Source of the DNA: Sipunculus nudus
Taxonomy: Eukaryota > Annelida > Sipuncula > Golfingiida > Sipunculidae
Assembly (NCBI GenBank): GCA_026874595.1
Contig: CM049311.1
Span: 37,714,676 to 37,778,675 of the forward strand
Reading direction: 5' to 3'
DNA: 64,000 nucleotides
Within the stretch, counting starts at the first letter, position 1. Each line of letters opens with the position of its first letter. The notes beneath the pieces are model-generated. The model worked only from the letters and a program-made list of their open reading frames with translations. It was not told the DNA's origin and did no database searches. Below are positions 48,268 to 62,200 of this stretch, in pieces. The translations under genes and the position numbers were made by a program.

Positions 48268-49490
48268 AAATGGCCCATGGGCCTTGACGCCCAGCTGAAT
48301 TCAAGGAACCTTGAATAATAGGTAACATGACTCCCAGAATGCTCAGGATCATGCTTTTTCTAATAGACCTTAAATGTAGGATACAGTGATTTTTTTTTCA
48401 TCCAGCTGCTACTATGTGTGCCCATCTGACTAACAGAGTGTTATGATTATGTTCTTTCACACAGCTTGCAGAATAAAGGTAAGAGTGACAGGAACCTCCC
48501 TGGATCTTAATAAAATAAAAACTTTCTATGCCCAACGGTAACCAATCATGCAAATCTGTCCTATGCTCAAATCATGTACTTACACATATCTTGTAGAATA
48601 TAGGTCTATATGACGTGATTCTGGTTTTAAGAAGATTTTAATGGACCTCCCGGGATGTCAGGTTAGATGATTCTTGTTCCAACTGTTACGATTTGTGCCC
48701 TGTTAATGGATGGACGACCTCTTCAGTTAAAGGTCTCTAAAATGCAGGAAAACATGCGTAAAATTCGAAACATTACAGGTTGCGCCACCAGTCTGCAGAA
48801 ACTAATGAAAGACTCCATGACTAATGTGCATGCAAAGGTTCATGGTAATCATTTCATTAGTTATTTAGATACTGGAGCTTTTTCAATCAAATTTGTAATT
48901 ATTCTGGGGGAGTACTTCAGACCCCATAGCTCTAAGGATATGGGTAACAGAGACGTAATTTCAGGTGTCCAAGGAGATTTTTTATGGACCTCATGATGTA
49001 CAGTGAGGAGATTCTAGGTCCAACGGTTACGATTTGTGCCCTATTAACGGACGACCTCTTCATTTGAAGGTCTCAAAAATAGAGAAAAAATGCGTAAAAT
49101 TCGAGGAAAAAATTACACCTGGCACCACTAGTCTACAAGACCTGATGAAAGACTCCATGATCAATATGCATAGAAAGACTCACTGTGATAAATGCATAAG
49201 TTATTCAGATACTGGAGCTTTTGTATCAATTTTTTAAAATTATTCTGGAGGGTACTTACGAGCCCCATAAGGATATGAGTAACAGAGCCCTTATCTCAGG
49301 TTTCCAAGGAGATTTTCAATGGACCTCTCTGGATCTTAAGTAAGAAGATCCTAGGTCCAATGGTTACGATTTGTGCCCTGTAACGGACGACCGCATATTT
49401 GAAGGTCTCAAAAATACAGAATGAAATGCGTAAAAATTCGAAAAAAAATACAGGTGGTGCCAGCAGTCGGTTCGAACTGATGAAACAATA
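48268..49490 (+). mobile_element. Inverted, truncated copy of the 1.7 kb-type tandem-repeat element
   Basis: It begins with TGGCCCATGGGCC and GACGCCCAGCTGAA, the reverse complement of the GCGTCATGRCCCATGGG end seen at 2,931 and 12,077. Repeats with GGTCCAA.GGTTACGATTTGTG and GGACGACCTCTTCA follow. The hairpin end is missing; a tRNA-like SINE and a MITE follow directly. The open frames at 48,667 and 49,034 are repeat sequence. Confidence 0.6.
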
Positions 49491-49494
49491 TATG

Positions 49495-49570
49495 ACTTAA
49501 ATGGCTCAGGGGTAGAGCCCACAGGACTCAAAGGAGGTCATGAGTTCAATTCTCAGTCGAGGCGGTGAGA
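49495..49570 (+). mobile_element. tRNA-like SINE head
   Basis: TGGCTCAGGGGTAGAGCCC resembles a tRNA A box, and TGAGTTCAATTCTC, about 35 bp later, a B box. No CCA-ready acceptor stem pairing was found, so a SINE head is likelier than a functional tRNA gene. Confidence 0.5.
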
Positions 49571-49591
49571 TTTTTACGGTCTGCTCCCACC

Positions 49592-49711
49592 CAGCGGATC
49601 CAGGGGGAGGGTCCAGGGGGTTCCTTTTCTGGACTCGGTGATTTTTTTGGCTTTGTCATATGACCTCCTCGGTTGGACTCCTCCTTTTACTTAATCCTGG
49701 ATCCGCCCCTG
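49592..49711. mobile_element. MITE with GCGGATCCAGG ends, short copy
   Basis: CAGCGGATCCAGGGGGAGGG at the left and CCTGGATCCGCCCCTG at the right; about 120 bp. Same ends as 34,824-35,023. Confidence 0.7.
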
Positions 49712-50079
49712 TGTTCTTTAGGAAAGGAAAAGGCAGTCAGTGCACACAAGGTTATACTAAATACTCAGTTGAATAACGTTAAGGAATAAAACCAGCGGTA
49801 AAGTGATTTAGCCACACACACGGAACCAAAATTTCACTCAAAACCTAGTGGAAAATATAAACAAACAGCGAAGTGTTATTTACTGATTTATTTTACTTGG
49901 AATTATATATGACACATTATATAAGCCAGAGAGAACAATATACGGGTTGAGTTTATTTACAAGATGTAATATTTGATGCTTTTGGTACAAGAAAAAGAAA
50001 ATATAAATGTACAAAAGTGACATATAATAATGGTGAAAATAAGATTATTCAGCATAAGCATACGTCATTGAATTCGTCA

Positions 50080-50085
50080 TTTATT
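50080..50085 (-). promoter_or_regulatory. Poly(A) signal AATAAA of the VWDE-like gene
   Basis: TTTATT on the + strand reads AATAAA on the - strand, about 70 bp after the inferred stop codon. Confidence 0.6.
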
Positions 50086-50156
50086 TAAGCAAATATGTGA
50101 TATTTATACAAGCGATGTTCCACTAAATAAGTTTCTATCAAGTGTTTCTCTGCACG

Positions 50157-50220
50157 TCACTGTGCATCATGCTTCATTGGCATTCCCGTAGTTGCAAGGA
50201 TTTTCTTTGGTGGTTTCCAG
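50157..50220 (-). CDS. VWDE-like last exon: cytoplasmic tail
   Basis: Acceptor ATTATTGCAG|CTGG. In the phase set by the previous donor (AG|GTGACT) it reads SWKPPKKILATTGMPMKHDA then Q and TGA. Another frame of the exon (ETTKENPCNYG...) is also open, but its phase does not fit. If the previous donor is not used, the protein ends at LVLRR with the TGA at 50,395-50,397. Confidence 0.6.
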
Positions 50221-53200
50221 CTGCAATAATTGAAAGGAGTTGTGATTCAGAAAACGCCTATTTTTTCATACTTAAAAAGAAGTTAGCACTTTATAACACG
50301 ATATGACCGCAGTAAATACAATCGGAATTGATAAAAGTAATAGTGCATTTATATCTGGATAAAACAGCCAATAAACATTTGTACAAATGCCAAGTCACCT
50401 TCTGAGCACCAGGTAGATGACAACACCAGCTATCACAAGCAGACCGACCGTGACACAGGAGATTATAATTGTCCAGGGAGTGTGACCACGCGGTGCCTCC
50501 ACAGTTATTGGACAGCCTTCTGACATAAAAATACAAAGGAAATTAATTTTTACGCATCCATTCAGAGATTTCTTCCTGCCTAGATTCATCAGTTTAATGA
50601 TATGAGACTATATCTTCTCTCTGACGACAGCATGAATTTTGTTATTGTGAACCAATGATAGTTATAATAGTTCTGACCCTTGATTTCATTTAATTCAAGT
50701 TTCTGCAGTTAAAAAAAAATAACGCACACAAATAAAATCTATCATTAAAAACCGCTGTCACTATTCCTGGTCCTTAGATAAAAAAAACCTTGGGTTACTG
50801 ACCATTATTTTGACACATTTTATGTTACCTTTGTTCGTCCATGCGTATAGATCCTGTAGAGGGTCACAGATGAGGCATTGGTCTTCGTTATGGATTTCCC
50901 CCGTGCCAATACACCGTCCGTGTATGTAGCACCTGTTCTCCTGCAAGTTAGACGCAGATCTGGTAAAGTATGTAATAGGCGCACATGCTGTCGCTATACC
51001 TAGCAAAAGCGTACCATTATAACGTTTTCAAAGCATAAACCAACAAAATGACTCGCCTTTACAGTACAGGTTGCTGGATTAACGGAGCAGTTCAAGCATC
51101 CACCGTCAAAAGCCACAATGGATAGAGGGTCACTGTAACTGGCAAGATTGTTGGTAACAGCCACGCGGTAAACTGTCGCGATCCTAGATGTATTAGGCGT
51201 AGCAGACATCAATCTGGCCGCCGGTCCGGTGTTTGAGAAGAAGGGACACATCACCTCGGCAAAGTTCATGTACAGGCCTTTCGTCTGTTCCTCGGATACT
51301 TGTTCTAGCCCTGATGTCGTCAGCTAGAATTAATCACAGCATAATTAATTAACATACATTTTGAAACGTTAGCAAGCCTTTTATAGCTAGGCGTGCCCCT
51401 CATCATATGATGTTATGTCGAATTCATAAATGAAATGTTGGACCAGGATATAAAGATTCTCTCCTTGTCCTAGACCTCCCAGACATTCAGTAATTGTTTT
51501 CCTCTACAATATGTAAAGTAAGACGTTATTCCATGCCTCGACAGACGTATAGTTCTATGTGCAGGACATCTGCGCTGGCTACTATACACTGTATGACGAC
51601 CTATTTACTTGCAGTGGTGATTTACTGATATTTGCTTATTAGTGCGTGGGGATGTTTATTTCTTCTCTTTTGCATATTAGTACGTCACACCTAACTCGTG
51701 CATCTGCATATATAGTTTAAATAATTGCGTTATAAAAAAGCATACCTGTTTCTAGGAAACGTAACATCAGTCTAACCAGTAAAAATTCGACTTTCTATCC
51801 ATTTCGAGGAAACTTATGTGGTTAATCCACTATATAGATAGGCTCACTGTAACCTATATACCGTGAGCTATGGGAAAACATTTTTATTCAATATCCTGAT
51901 AGTCAAACTCCAAGAATTTTATACTTAGCATCCAAGGTGCCCTTGTGAAATATCCTTATAAAAATAATTTGCAGTCACTTAGACCTATATTCTGCAAATT
52001 GTGACAAGAAACATGACTTGACCATCCTGAAAGTCAGGGCACAAATTATAACAGTTGGACCAGGGATTTCTGGTGGAATCATCTTGAAAACTAGAATACG
52101 GGTAGTCGACAAGCGACTACGTGTATCCCCCAAAATCAGAGAAGGACGGGTGAAGTAAGGCATGGATTGAGTGGCAAGGGGATATAGAGTTACATGTGTT
52201 AAATATTAGAATGGATCTCTGCCACATAAACATGATTGTAGGTGGCCCCACCTGTTATTTGAAACTATCCAAGATTTATACACAAGCAAAATTTCATGTG
52301 GAAAAGTCAAACCACTGCAGAGATATGAGTGATTTTATCCCACAGCAGACAAACAGATGGACGCTGTGCAAAAATGGCTGCAGGTGGTGCCACCATTTTT
52401 GTGTATGTTATAAAGCTATCCAAGTGCTACATTTGTGTTAAAAAATTTTCCTGATTGGTTGAATGAGTCCGGAGATAAAAGCATGGATGTCTACAGCGTG
52501 AATGTGAATGTAGGTGGCACCACCTGTCATAAAATCAAGAAAGCTATGTGGGATGTATAAGCATGCTGAATTTCAGGTAATTTGGTCAAACCACTGCAGA
52601 GATATGAGTGATTTTAACCAAAGGCAGACAAACAGATGGACGTTGTGCAAAAATGGCTGCAGGTGGAGCCACCATTTTTGTGTATGTCATAAAGCTATCC
52701 AAGGGCTACATTTGTGTAACATTTTTTTCCTGATTGGTCAAACGGTTCCCGAGATATGAGCTTGGACGTCTGCAGCGTTAACTTGAATGTAGGTGGCACC
52801 ACCTGTCATAAAATCAAGAAAGCTATCTAGGATGTACACACATGCCGAATTTTAGGTGAATTAGTCAAACCACTGCAGAGATATGAGTGATTTTAACCCC
52901 AGGCAGATGAACAAATGGACACTGTGCAAACATGGTTGCAGGTGGCGCCACCTTTTGTTGTGTATGTTATAAAGCTATCCCAGGGCTACATTTGTGTAAC
53001 ATTTTTTTCCGGATCAGTCAAACGGTTCCCGAGATATATGGGTTTATGTGTGGAGCGCTAACGTGAATGTAGGTGGCGCCACCTGTCATAAAATCAAGAA
53101 AGCTATGTAGGATGTATATGCATGCCGATTTTAAGGTGAATTAGTCAAACCACTGCAGAGATATGAGTGATTTTAACCCCAGGCAGATGAACAAATGGAC

Positions 53201-56200
53201 ACTGTGCAAACATGGTTGCAGGTGGCGCCACCTTTTGTTGTGTATGTTATAAAGCATTCCCAGGGCTACATTTGTGTAAAATATTTTTCCGGATCGGTCA
53301 AACGGTTCCCGAGATATAAGGGTTTATGTGTGGAGCGTTAACGTGAATGTAGGTGGCGCCACCTGTCATAAAATCGAGAAAGCTATCTAGGATGTATATG
53401 CATGCCGAATTTTAGGTGAATTAGTCAAACCACTGCAGAGATATGAGTGATTTTAACCCCAGGCAGATGAACAGATGGACACAGTGCAAACATGGTTGCT
53501 GGTGGCGCCACCTTTTGTTGTGTATGTTATAAAGCTATCCCAGGGCTACATTTGTGTAAAAAATTTTTCCGGATCGGTCAAACGGTTCCAGAGATATATG
53601 GGTTTATGTGTGGAGCGTTAACGTGAATGTAGGTGGCGCCACCTGTCATAAAATCGAGAAAGCTATCTAGGATGTATTCGCATGCCGAATTTTAGGTGAA
53701 TTTGTCAAACCACTGCAGAGATATGTGTGATTTTAACCTCAGGCAGATGAACAGATGGACACTGTGCAAACATGGTTGCAGGTGGCGCCACCTTTTGTTG
53801 TGTATGTTATAAAGCTATCCCAGGGCTACATTTGTGTAACATTTTTTTCCGGATCGGTCAAACGGTTCCCGAGATATATGGGTTTATGTGTGGAAACAGA
53901 CGCACAAACGGACGCTGGGCAGAGACGAAAGGTCAGAGGTCAAGGTCACTTGGTTAGGCACCAGTTCACATGTGACCCGATAATTTGTGTAAGTTTCGGA
54001 AAAATCTGTCCAGTAGTCTCAGAGGAGTTCTCCGGAAACGAACGCGGCGACGGCGGCGGCGGCGGCGGAACCCGGTCAAAAACATAGTATCCGCAAAACT
54101 TCGTTTTGGCGGATACAATAAGTCAGTGTGACTAATATTCTGCAAACGCAGAGCAATAACAAGACCACTCTAGAATTCATTCTTGAGTCTTGACTATGTT
54201 CAAAGTTGTTTAATAGATCTTCTGCCTTGTACCATAAAATTTGAACTAATATGCCACACATTAAAAACTCTCAGAATATAGAGATTGAACAAAATAGGCC
54301 TAAAAACATCTTCAGAAATTTCACAAACAATTGTTAAATTTCATTGTCATCATCCAGTATGAGTATGATTTCAGACATACACTGATATATTAATAATTAA
54401 TGCATGGATTGCCATTACGCCATATTCAGCTGAGCGACATAGCACATGGGCCACTTATTAAATTAATCCTGTATCGGCAAAGCGTACATAATTAAATCTC
54501 CCTGGAAGAAATGTGTAATTTTCACTGTCAGTTACCTGCAGTATCTCGACCCTGCATGTTAGCTGCTCAGAGTCTAAGAAGTTTTCTCCGAACACGGGAG
54601 TAGCACGACACGGTCTCCTCTGAATATCACACAGGCCGCCAGAGACCATTACTAGATTAACCGGTGGGGACTCAAGATTGATCGAGCAATCGTCGGCTGA
54701 GAAGCCTGGATCACACTGGCATTCTCCTAGAAAACAAACATCAAATTTAGAAGGCATCATGACTATCCCTTTTTGGGGGATAAACATGATTTTGTATGAA
54801 TAACTACTTTTATTATAACCCTTCCTAGCCATCTTATTAAGTGGCATATAAATGTATACACACCATCCTCACAGCGTCCATTTCCATTGCACTCTGATGG
54901 ACAGAGATACCGCATTATGTCGGAGGGCGGTTTCGTATCATTCCATAAAGTGATGTCCGTTAAAAGTCGGGTCTTGCAAGCTCCAAGCATGTTATTTCTG
55001 GAATCCTTCAGCCATTCGTCGTCTCCACTCAGCTACGAACAAGATTACACATGTATCGATCAGAGAATCATCCCAGCATAAGTTGGTTAATATGACTGTT
55101 AGCCTCGTATAATACACTTAAATTCAATAACAGAACATGATCCCTGTGATACATGAATGATGAATCATAATACTCCACCCCATTCAGTTGTTCGTGCAAG
55201 CAGTGCAGTCTAGTTTCAGGGACTTCAGAAATGAAAGGCTTGGATTGTGGTTTAAACAAGGTGATATCAGCATAAATGTTGTCAAAATAATTTAAAGTGT
55301 GTAGACAGCCGACAATGTTAAAAACTCATACCGTCCAAGAAATTTTGTAAACTGTATATTGCAACCAATTTTATTATCTGATTAAATATACATGTAGAGA
55401 CACACCTTGTACTATTGTGTCTGTCATATAAACACAAAGCCTATTGACATGCAGATCTATATTTCAGCTTCATTAATTCGATCTGTTCCAATTTATTTTG
55501 AAATCATAATGAATACTGTTTTCATAACATCTATTGATTTGATAGTTATGTAGCCTACAAAATTAAAAGTAAAAGACTGGTTTAGGTTTGGCATATTGAG
55601 GCAATTATCATAGCATACCGATATTTATATATGCATATACGCTAGTGGCTTGCCCGAGGTCATGGTATTAAAACGATATAGTACTATATATATATAAGAT
55701 AGTACTAAAACACAATTTCTTACATATTTATAAGTCAAGCTACTTATCTTAATATTACGATTGAAAGGTTTAGCAATAACTCATCATAATCACAGTATTT
55801 CCATTTTATAGCCTTACAACATTCTGAACTAAACTAAAGCCGAGATTTTCGTACCTTGACTTTTAGTGTGTATTTGGCTTGGTATTAAATGAGACTCCGT
55901 TGGACAGATTGTGTGGGTAAAGAGAGGTGATAAACTTTACAATCATAGCGTGCATGCCCTATGTAACTCAGAAATTTCCTCCTTCACTGCAATAATATCT
56001 TTTATTTCTTCCTATTCATCATTTATGTAAAAAGCTCTAGGTCTGTCAATGTCCGTATTTTGGTGTCAAAATAGGTATAGGATAAGAAACCATTGAAACA
56101 TTTAGAAAGTATAGGGACTATTAAATTTCAAACTTATGTTGTGAAATTCCAGTTGTAAAATAATAAAATATCAACAGCCATATACTATATATCTTTTATA

Positions 56201-59200
56201 TTATATAATCAGAGAAATCGATATAACAAAATATCAATTAATATAACATTTCAAAATAAAATGCTGAAAAAAGGTCTGCCATAGCAGTAGTGTAAATGGC
56301 AGGCAATATTTTTAAAATGTGTATATAACTAGAAAATACAAGTTCTTGTAACACGAGTTTATACAGGTACTTGTAGTGTGAATTTATAAAAACTGTCCAC
56401 TCTGAGGAATCTAACTTGTGAAAAGTCTAGGCATCCGACATTCTCGGCTGCGGGTTGTCTGGGTCTGCGCAGCTGGCATTGTTGCGACGTGCTATAATTT
56501 AATATGTACTATATGTTGTGTTATATGTAACTTTGTTTTATTGAAAATAAAGAATTGGTCCTTATAACGTACCAGTATATCTCTCACACACTCTCTGATG
56601 ATTTCATCGTAGCTTACATTACCAAGCCTGGAACATTGCTGTCCCCCTGGCCCACCCAAAATACTGGTGTTGCAGTGTCGAAAGGCCTTTTCTTCAGTCC
56701 AACCGTTTTTCCACTCAGGCTAAAAAATGGAATAAGCTGGAACTGATTGAAAAGTGAGCACGATTCTCATGCAACAATCTATAACATAATTCTGGAGGTC
56801 TGCGTGTTTCGCATTAACGCACGCCTATCTGGTCGAGCCACCAGGCTTATTTTCAGAGTCCATTGGCAACTTTATTTCCGGAGTGTTTCAGGCTAGATTA
56901 TGGTGCGACTTAAGCCCCACATCAAGGGTGGTCGCTATATCCGTATAAATCAGTCCCGCCTTTCTAAAGGACATAGGACGGCTTATTTCGCTTATCTACG
57001 CTAATTTTTTTTCTTTCCTATCCAACGTCTTTACGAAGGAAGGAAGGACGTCTACTTGCCTTTCCAGGAAAAAGCGAAAAACATATGTGCGTGTGTATTT
57101 AGCGTTTAACCTCAATGTTTCATGCAACTACTTTTTAGTTACCTAATGATATAATTTTTATGATGCAAAAAAGGATAACCTCTGAATATTCGAAATCCGG
57201 ATACTCGAATGGTGGTGCCTCCATACTGCCGAAGTCTGTGTCCAAGACGGAACTGCTAGAAAAAGCAGACCCTTTAATTTTGCAACCCTTTTCATTATTT
57301 TGGCTAACGTCACGACCCCAGCGTACGCATTTATCAATCTGAAAGAGGCATTAATGATACTAAAATGTGAAGTTCTATAAAAGCATTATGCCAACATACC
57401 TGAAATATATATTTTATAAACCTGAAATATCACCGATATAAACCTTTTTATTGAATGTGATGTATAAATCTGTACATTTTGCTGGATGTTACTAAGTGCG
57501 GATACAGGATCTGAGAAACGGGGGCTCAGCGCCCTTGCACAGGTAGATAAATGTGCCTTGAGTGAAAGTCGACTAGGGTTTTACGATTACTAGATGATAC
57601 TAACTTTTTTTAAAATGCCACATTCAGCAGATGACGGGAACGTTCCGTTGCTTGTACACTGACAATATGACTGCTGGCCTTCTCCGATATCTTGGATTTT
57701 TGGATTCCAGAGGCTGCTTGGGTCAGTTTGGTTAACCCTACCAAGTAACATATTAAATCATTATTGAAATATATACTGTATACAGTATAGGTGTCATTAG
57801 GCAGAAGTCAGTATTTCACATTATTGCATAGCATATAGATTCACTATTATAAGCTATGGACTGTGAAAATGTTATATTGAAATTCATTTACTAATACTGC
57901 TATACTCCTCTGACAACCCAAGACTCCCGTCTAACCTTAGTGATGTTCGGAACATAACTCTGTTTTCCCGAGAAAAAAACTAATGTTCTTATAAGGATAA
58001 GATTGAGTTACATATTTTACTATCCTGTGGAACATGTGGAATGTATTGATGAATAAAAATTTGGACAGTAATTAACACGCATAATTAACATATGTATAAC
58101 GATGCATGTAATACAAATACCTCATATCTTGACTCCACAAGCGTATGATCAGTCTCAAATGCTTGTAGAAATTCTGATTTTCTCAGCAAGCCATTGAAAA
58201 GCAATTCATTTACTTACGACCAACTCCGTGAGAATTCATCAGTCTCCCGTGTATTAAATAGGTGAAATTGAGGACAGCGTTCTGGAAGCGTTCTCTTTGA
58301 GCCTTGGTGAACGAAGTCGTCGGTATTATCGCCATTGTAGTTCCCACACAAACCCTCGGTCAGACCATAATCAAGAACGGAAGCCATCACAGACACCGAA
58401 CTGATCCTAGTGCCGTATATCCATCGAATAAATACCACGCCTCCTGTCGGCAGGGTTACCTGATGTTGATAGAACCAAATTTCTGTCTTTTTGAACTTAA
58501 TCAATACACTTTCGTGCTTTTATTATTCTCTTTGCCCTTGATAGGAAGATGGATAGATTATATTATAAAATAATGTCGCTTTAAGTTTTGCTAAAACAGG
58601 TTACGAGAAAGCTTCTGGGGACAAGGATACAGTCAGTAAAGGGTCTTTATCGACAGTGCATCGTTAAAGTCAACTGATCTTCTTGGTATATACTTTATCT
58701 TGTTAGTTGTGCAAAACTCTCATTACATACAACTTCCGAATTCAAGCGATACATCCGGTTCCTTAGTCCACGGAAGCGGTTAAGCTCCCATATTAAAAAA
58801 TTGTGCAAAAAATGAAAGAAGCATTAAAGTTCGCGGAAGTGTTCTTTGGCGCTTCATGACGAATTTCACATATGCGACCATCTTAGCCAAAATCCAAGAT
58901 GGTGGCCAATATGACCACCAGATTAAATAAAATGTCAATAACTTGGGCCATAATGTCTCGAGAAAGCATTGTGAGTACTCTGTTTCTATGTTTTGGGGAT
59001 AAGAAATCATTATTTTAGGTTCACAACCTCTACAGGCACTCATTATAGCTGTTTTTAAATAAAGATTTTGGTAAAATTCCCACTAGTCCAGCAGTCAAAC
59101 TGTATATTAAGGTGCATTGTACAAAAAAATGAAAAAAGAATGAAACTTAATAATTGGCATGCTAGTTGTCCAGACCATACTCAATATTTTCAGATATCGG

Positions 59201-62200
59201 GCCAAACGAATTCGCCCTATCTTTGTCAAAATCCATGATGGCTGCCAAAATGAATTTAAAATACTAAAACATCCGATAACATTTGCCCTAGAATGAATTG
59301 CAAGTGCACTATAACTGTATTTTTGGGGTCGAGAAATTCATTTTTAAAGCCCCCTTCCCTATTCCACGAATTTGGCGCCGAATCTACACGAACTGACATC
59401 ATAATAATTCGTAGGGACGTCGTGGGGGTGTCGTAGATGATGTCTTGAGCATTCGGCAATGTTCGTAGTGATGTCTTGAGCACTTAAAATTCGTGGCGCT
59501 ATTTTTGAAATCTTAAAAAATTAAGCACTGTCGTCACAAATCGTAGCGAAGTCGTACCACGACACTGACACGACTTCAACTCGACTACAATACGACTAAA
59601 ACAAGAACCACTCACGAGAGAGTCATATTCATTAGGGTCTGAAGCCTGTAAAATGACTGTGTGAATGAATTATGGTTTTGCTGGTATTGCACATCAAACA
59701 GCCAAAAGTATTTATTGCATTCTGCACAGTAGTATTGACTGTAATCAGATGAAAATGTCATATCCTTGGCTAGATTTGTCTGTTTTGTCATGCATTTTGA
59801 TTCTTGAATTGCAGAACTGGTATTATTGCAATATTTCTTATTTCTTATTTTTTTAAATTTCCCTTTATTTGCATGCTAACGAATGAAATTGCTTGGAAGA
59901 GGTGATGACTGCAAGAAACATATCTGTCAACATCTGAAATAAAATTAGGAACTTGATAAGTCCAGAAACATATCATTAGGATATTTAAAATCGGCATACA
60001 TTTAATTAGATTTACAATCAACTTATCAACTTAACTTTAATGTAAAACCTCGGTTAGAGCAATTTGGAAATATCAAATGCAAAAATCGCAAATTCATATA
60101 TAAGGGTTTTAAGTCTGTATAATGACTCTGCGAATTTCAATGAATTCTGGTTTTGTTGGAACAGAAATTGTGCTAAAATTGCCCTTTCACCACCTAATCG
60201 AACGGTAAAACGTATTTGTTGAAAACTGTGCTGAAAATCAATAAATGTTTTATTTTTTGTAAGTATTTGAACACTATGCAACTTTCAATGCAATCAAAAG
60301 GACAGTCGAGTGGTAGAACACTTGGCTCTCTCCGCTAGCGACCCAAGTTCAATCCCGGGTGTTGCTATGGGAGTCGATTGTAATGATCCGTCCAGGTCGG
60401 TTGTTAAATTTCTCCGTGTCTTCTGATCCCGGCCACCCCTAACGAACTATGCCATCCGAGCCATGGAGAGTGCCTTATTATTTTATTATAACTAATTGTA
60501 CAATCAATGTAAAATGAATTTTATTTGTTAATAATTTTATTTCAGACTAATATTTCACACACGTGTGGCACCTCCAACCTGCCAGGTGTATACCTTCCAC
60601 GACTCCTTTCGCCTTACGGTGATGGTGCAGCTTACAGACTCATTGTTTGCATGAAGTCAGAGTCAGTACATCATTCACAACATCATTCTGTGTGCAACCC
60701 TTCCTTTTAAAGGTCACGTTTAGGCCTGTTGGTATCACTTTCTATTGAATGAGAATGAGATTTTCCATGCGATAAAGTATATATGTTATTAGAAAGAAGC
60801 TATGACCTGTCGTTTCGAAATTAGGACAATGTAACTAATACATTTATATTAAAATTCAGCATAACTATTTGATATTTCCCAACTGCAATAACAAAGGTTT
60901 AAATGGATGTTTAATTGATCGTAAAATAAAAAACTTTTTATTCTTCACGGATATATCAAGCTTCTAATTTATTACCACACAGGATAGCTAAGTTTCTTTC
61001 ATCCATGGCCTCTACATTCCAAGAATGGGAAATCAAAATCATATATATTTATGTAATTATTTTATCTTATGGATTGTACAATTAGTTATAATAAGTATTT
61101 CAAGCCATTTCCCATGGCTCGGATGGTGGCGTTCAGTAGTTTATAAGGGTGGAGGAAATGAAGGGCACGGAGAAACCCATCGACCTTGGACGAGCCACTT
61201 CAACCCACAATCATAGCAACAATGATAATCAATCCTCGGGTGCCATTGGAGATTATATTAACAGATATAGGGCTGCAGTAATTAAAATTAACATGTATAT
61301 TAAATTTCATCACAGTTAGATCTTTGCGTTCGAAATTCCCCAATTGCACTGGCCGAGGATTAATGAAAGTTAAGGTTGATAATTTGGTCGTAAAATTTAA
61401 TTAGATGTATGCAGGTTTTAAATATACTTATATAATGTTTTACGGGCATATCAAGTTCTTTACTTTATTCCAGATTTTGACAGATATGTTTCTTGCACCA
61501 ATCACCTCTTCAAAGCTATAACATTTGTTAGCATGCAAATAAACAGAAATTATAAAAGAAGAAATAAGAACTATTGCAATAAAAAAATTGTTCTTCTATT
61601 CAAGCATCAAATTGCATGACACAACAGGTAAACTTTCACCTGATTACAATCCCTACTACTGTGCAACTCGATCAACAAATAAGTTTTGCATATTGATGTG
61701 CAACTTGAGCTCAATTTCAAAACCAACCAAACCAGAATTCATTCACAGAGTCAATAGAAACCCTTTAAATAAATTTCTCAACCAAAAAAACATATAAATG
61801 GTTCTCTTGCAATACATTCTGGGAAAACAATAAACGGATTCTATTTTATAAGCTGACAGCCATATTGGTAGGCATCTTGGATTTTGACAAAAATTGAGTA
61901 TGATCCGGACAACTATTATGCCAAGTTTCATGTTTCTTTCATTTTTTCTCTTGCATTTTTTCATTTGCAAATTTTTCTCTTAACTCTTCGACTACGGAAA
62001 TACATAGTAGGCACGGAAAATACATGCACAGCCAACATCTACTGAAAACAAGCCCTTGTGACAGCAAAAATATATGCATATTCAAAAAGCAGAAAATTAA
62101 GTATAAACTTACAATGTAGTCCCCGTTCCCGCTTTGTTCGACCACCAAAGAGTGATCCAAACATGACCAAAAGCCGATTCGTTTTGGATTACTTGATACC

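Larger units (their letters stand above)
58790..61970. repeat. Repeat-filled VWDE-like intron with a large inverted duplication
   Basis: Segments at about 59,640-60,130 and 61,290-61,620 are inverted copies (for example TTTGCATGCTAACGAATG on the left against the inverse of CATTTGTTAGCATGCAAA on the right, and ATCAACTTATCAACTTAACTT against AAGTTAAGGTTGATAATTTGG inverted). A third, direct copy lies near 60,800-60,990. Segments with AAAATCCAAGATGG.GGCCAA (58,890), AAAATCCATGATGGCTGCCA (59,228) and the inverse at 61,860-61,890 form another family. Confidence 0.7.

Noticed and set aside
48667-49237. Open frames of 109 and 67 codons on the + strand
   Set aside because: Both translate repeat units of the inverted tandem-repeat element at 48,268-49,490.
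52196-54087. Regular direct repeats at 52.2-53.9 kb and 32.1-33.3 kb as a CRISPR array
   Set aside because: Units are 180-280 bp with no short repeat/spacer structure, no cas genes, and the genome is eukaryotic.
60300-60375. tRNA gene at 60,300 (and at 49,495)
   Set aside because: A- and B-box-like words are present but the acceptor stem does not pair and SINE tails follow, so these are SINEs.
61588-61797. 69-codon frame on the + strand within the vWF-D intron
   Set aside because: It lies in the right arm of the inverted duplication and is antisense to the gene; no homology seen.
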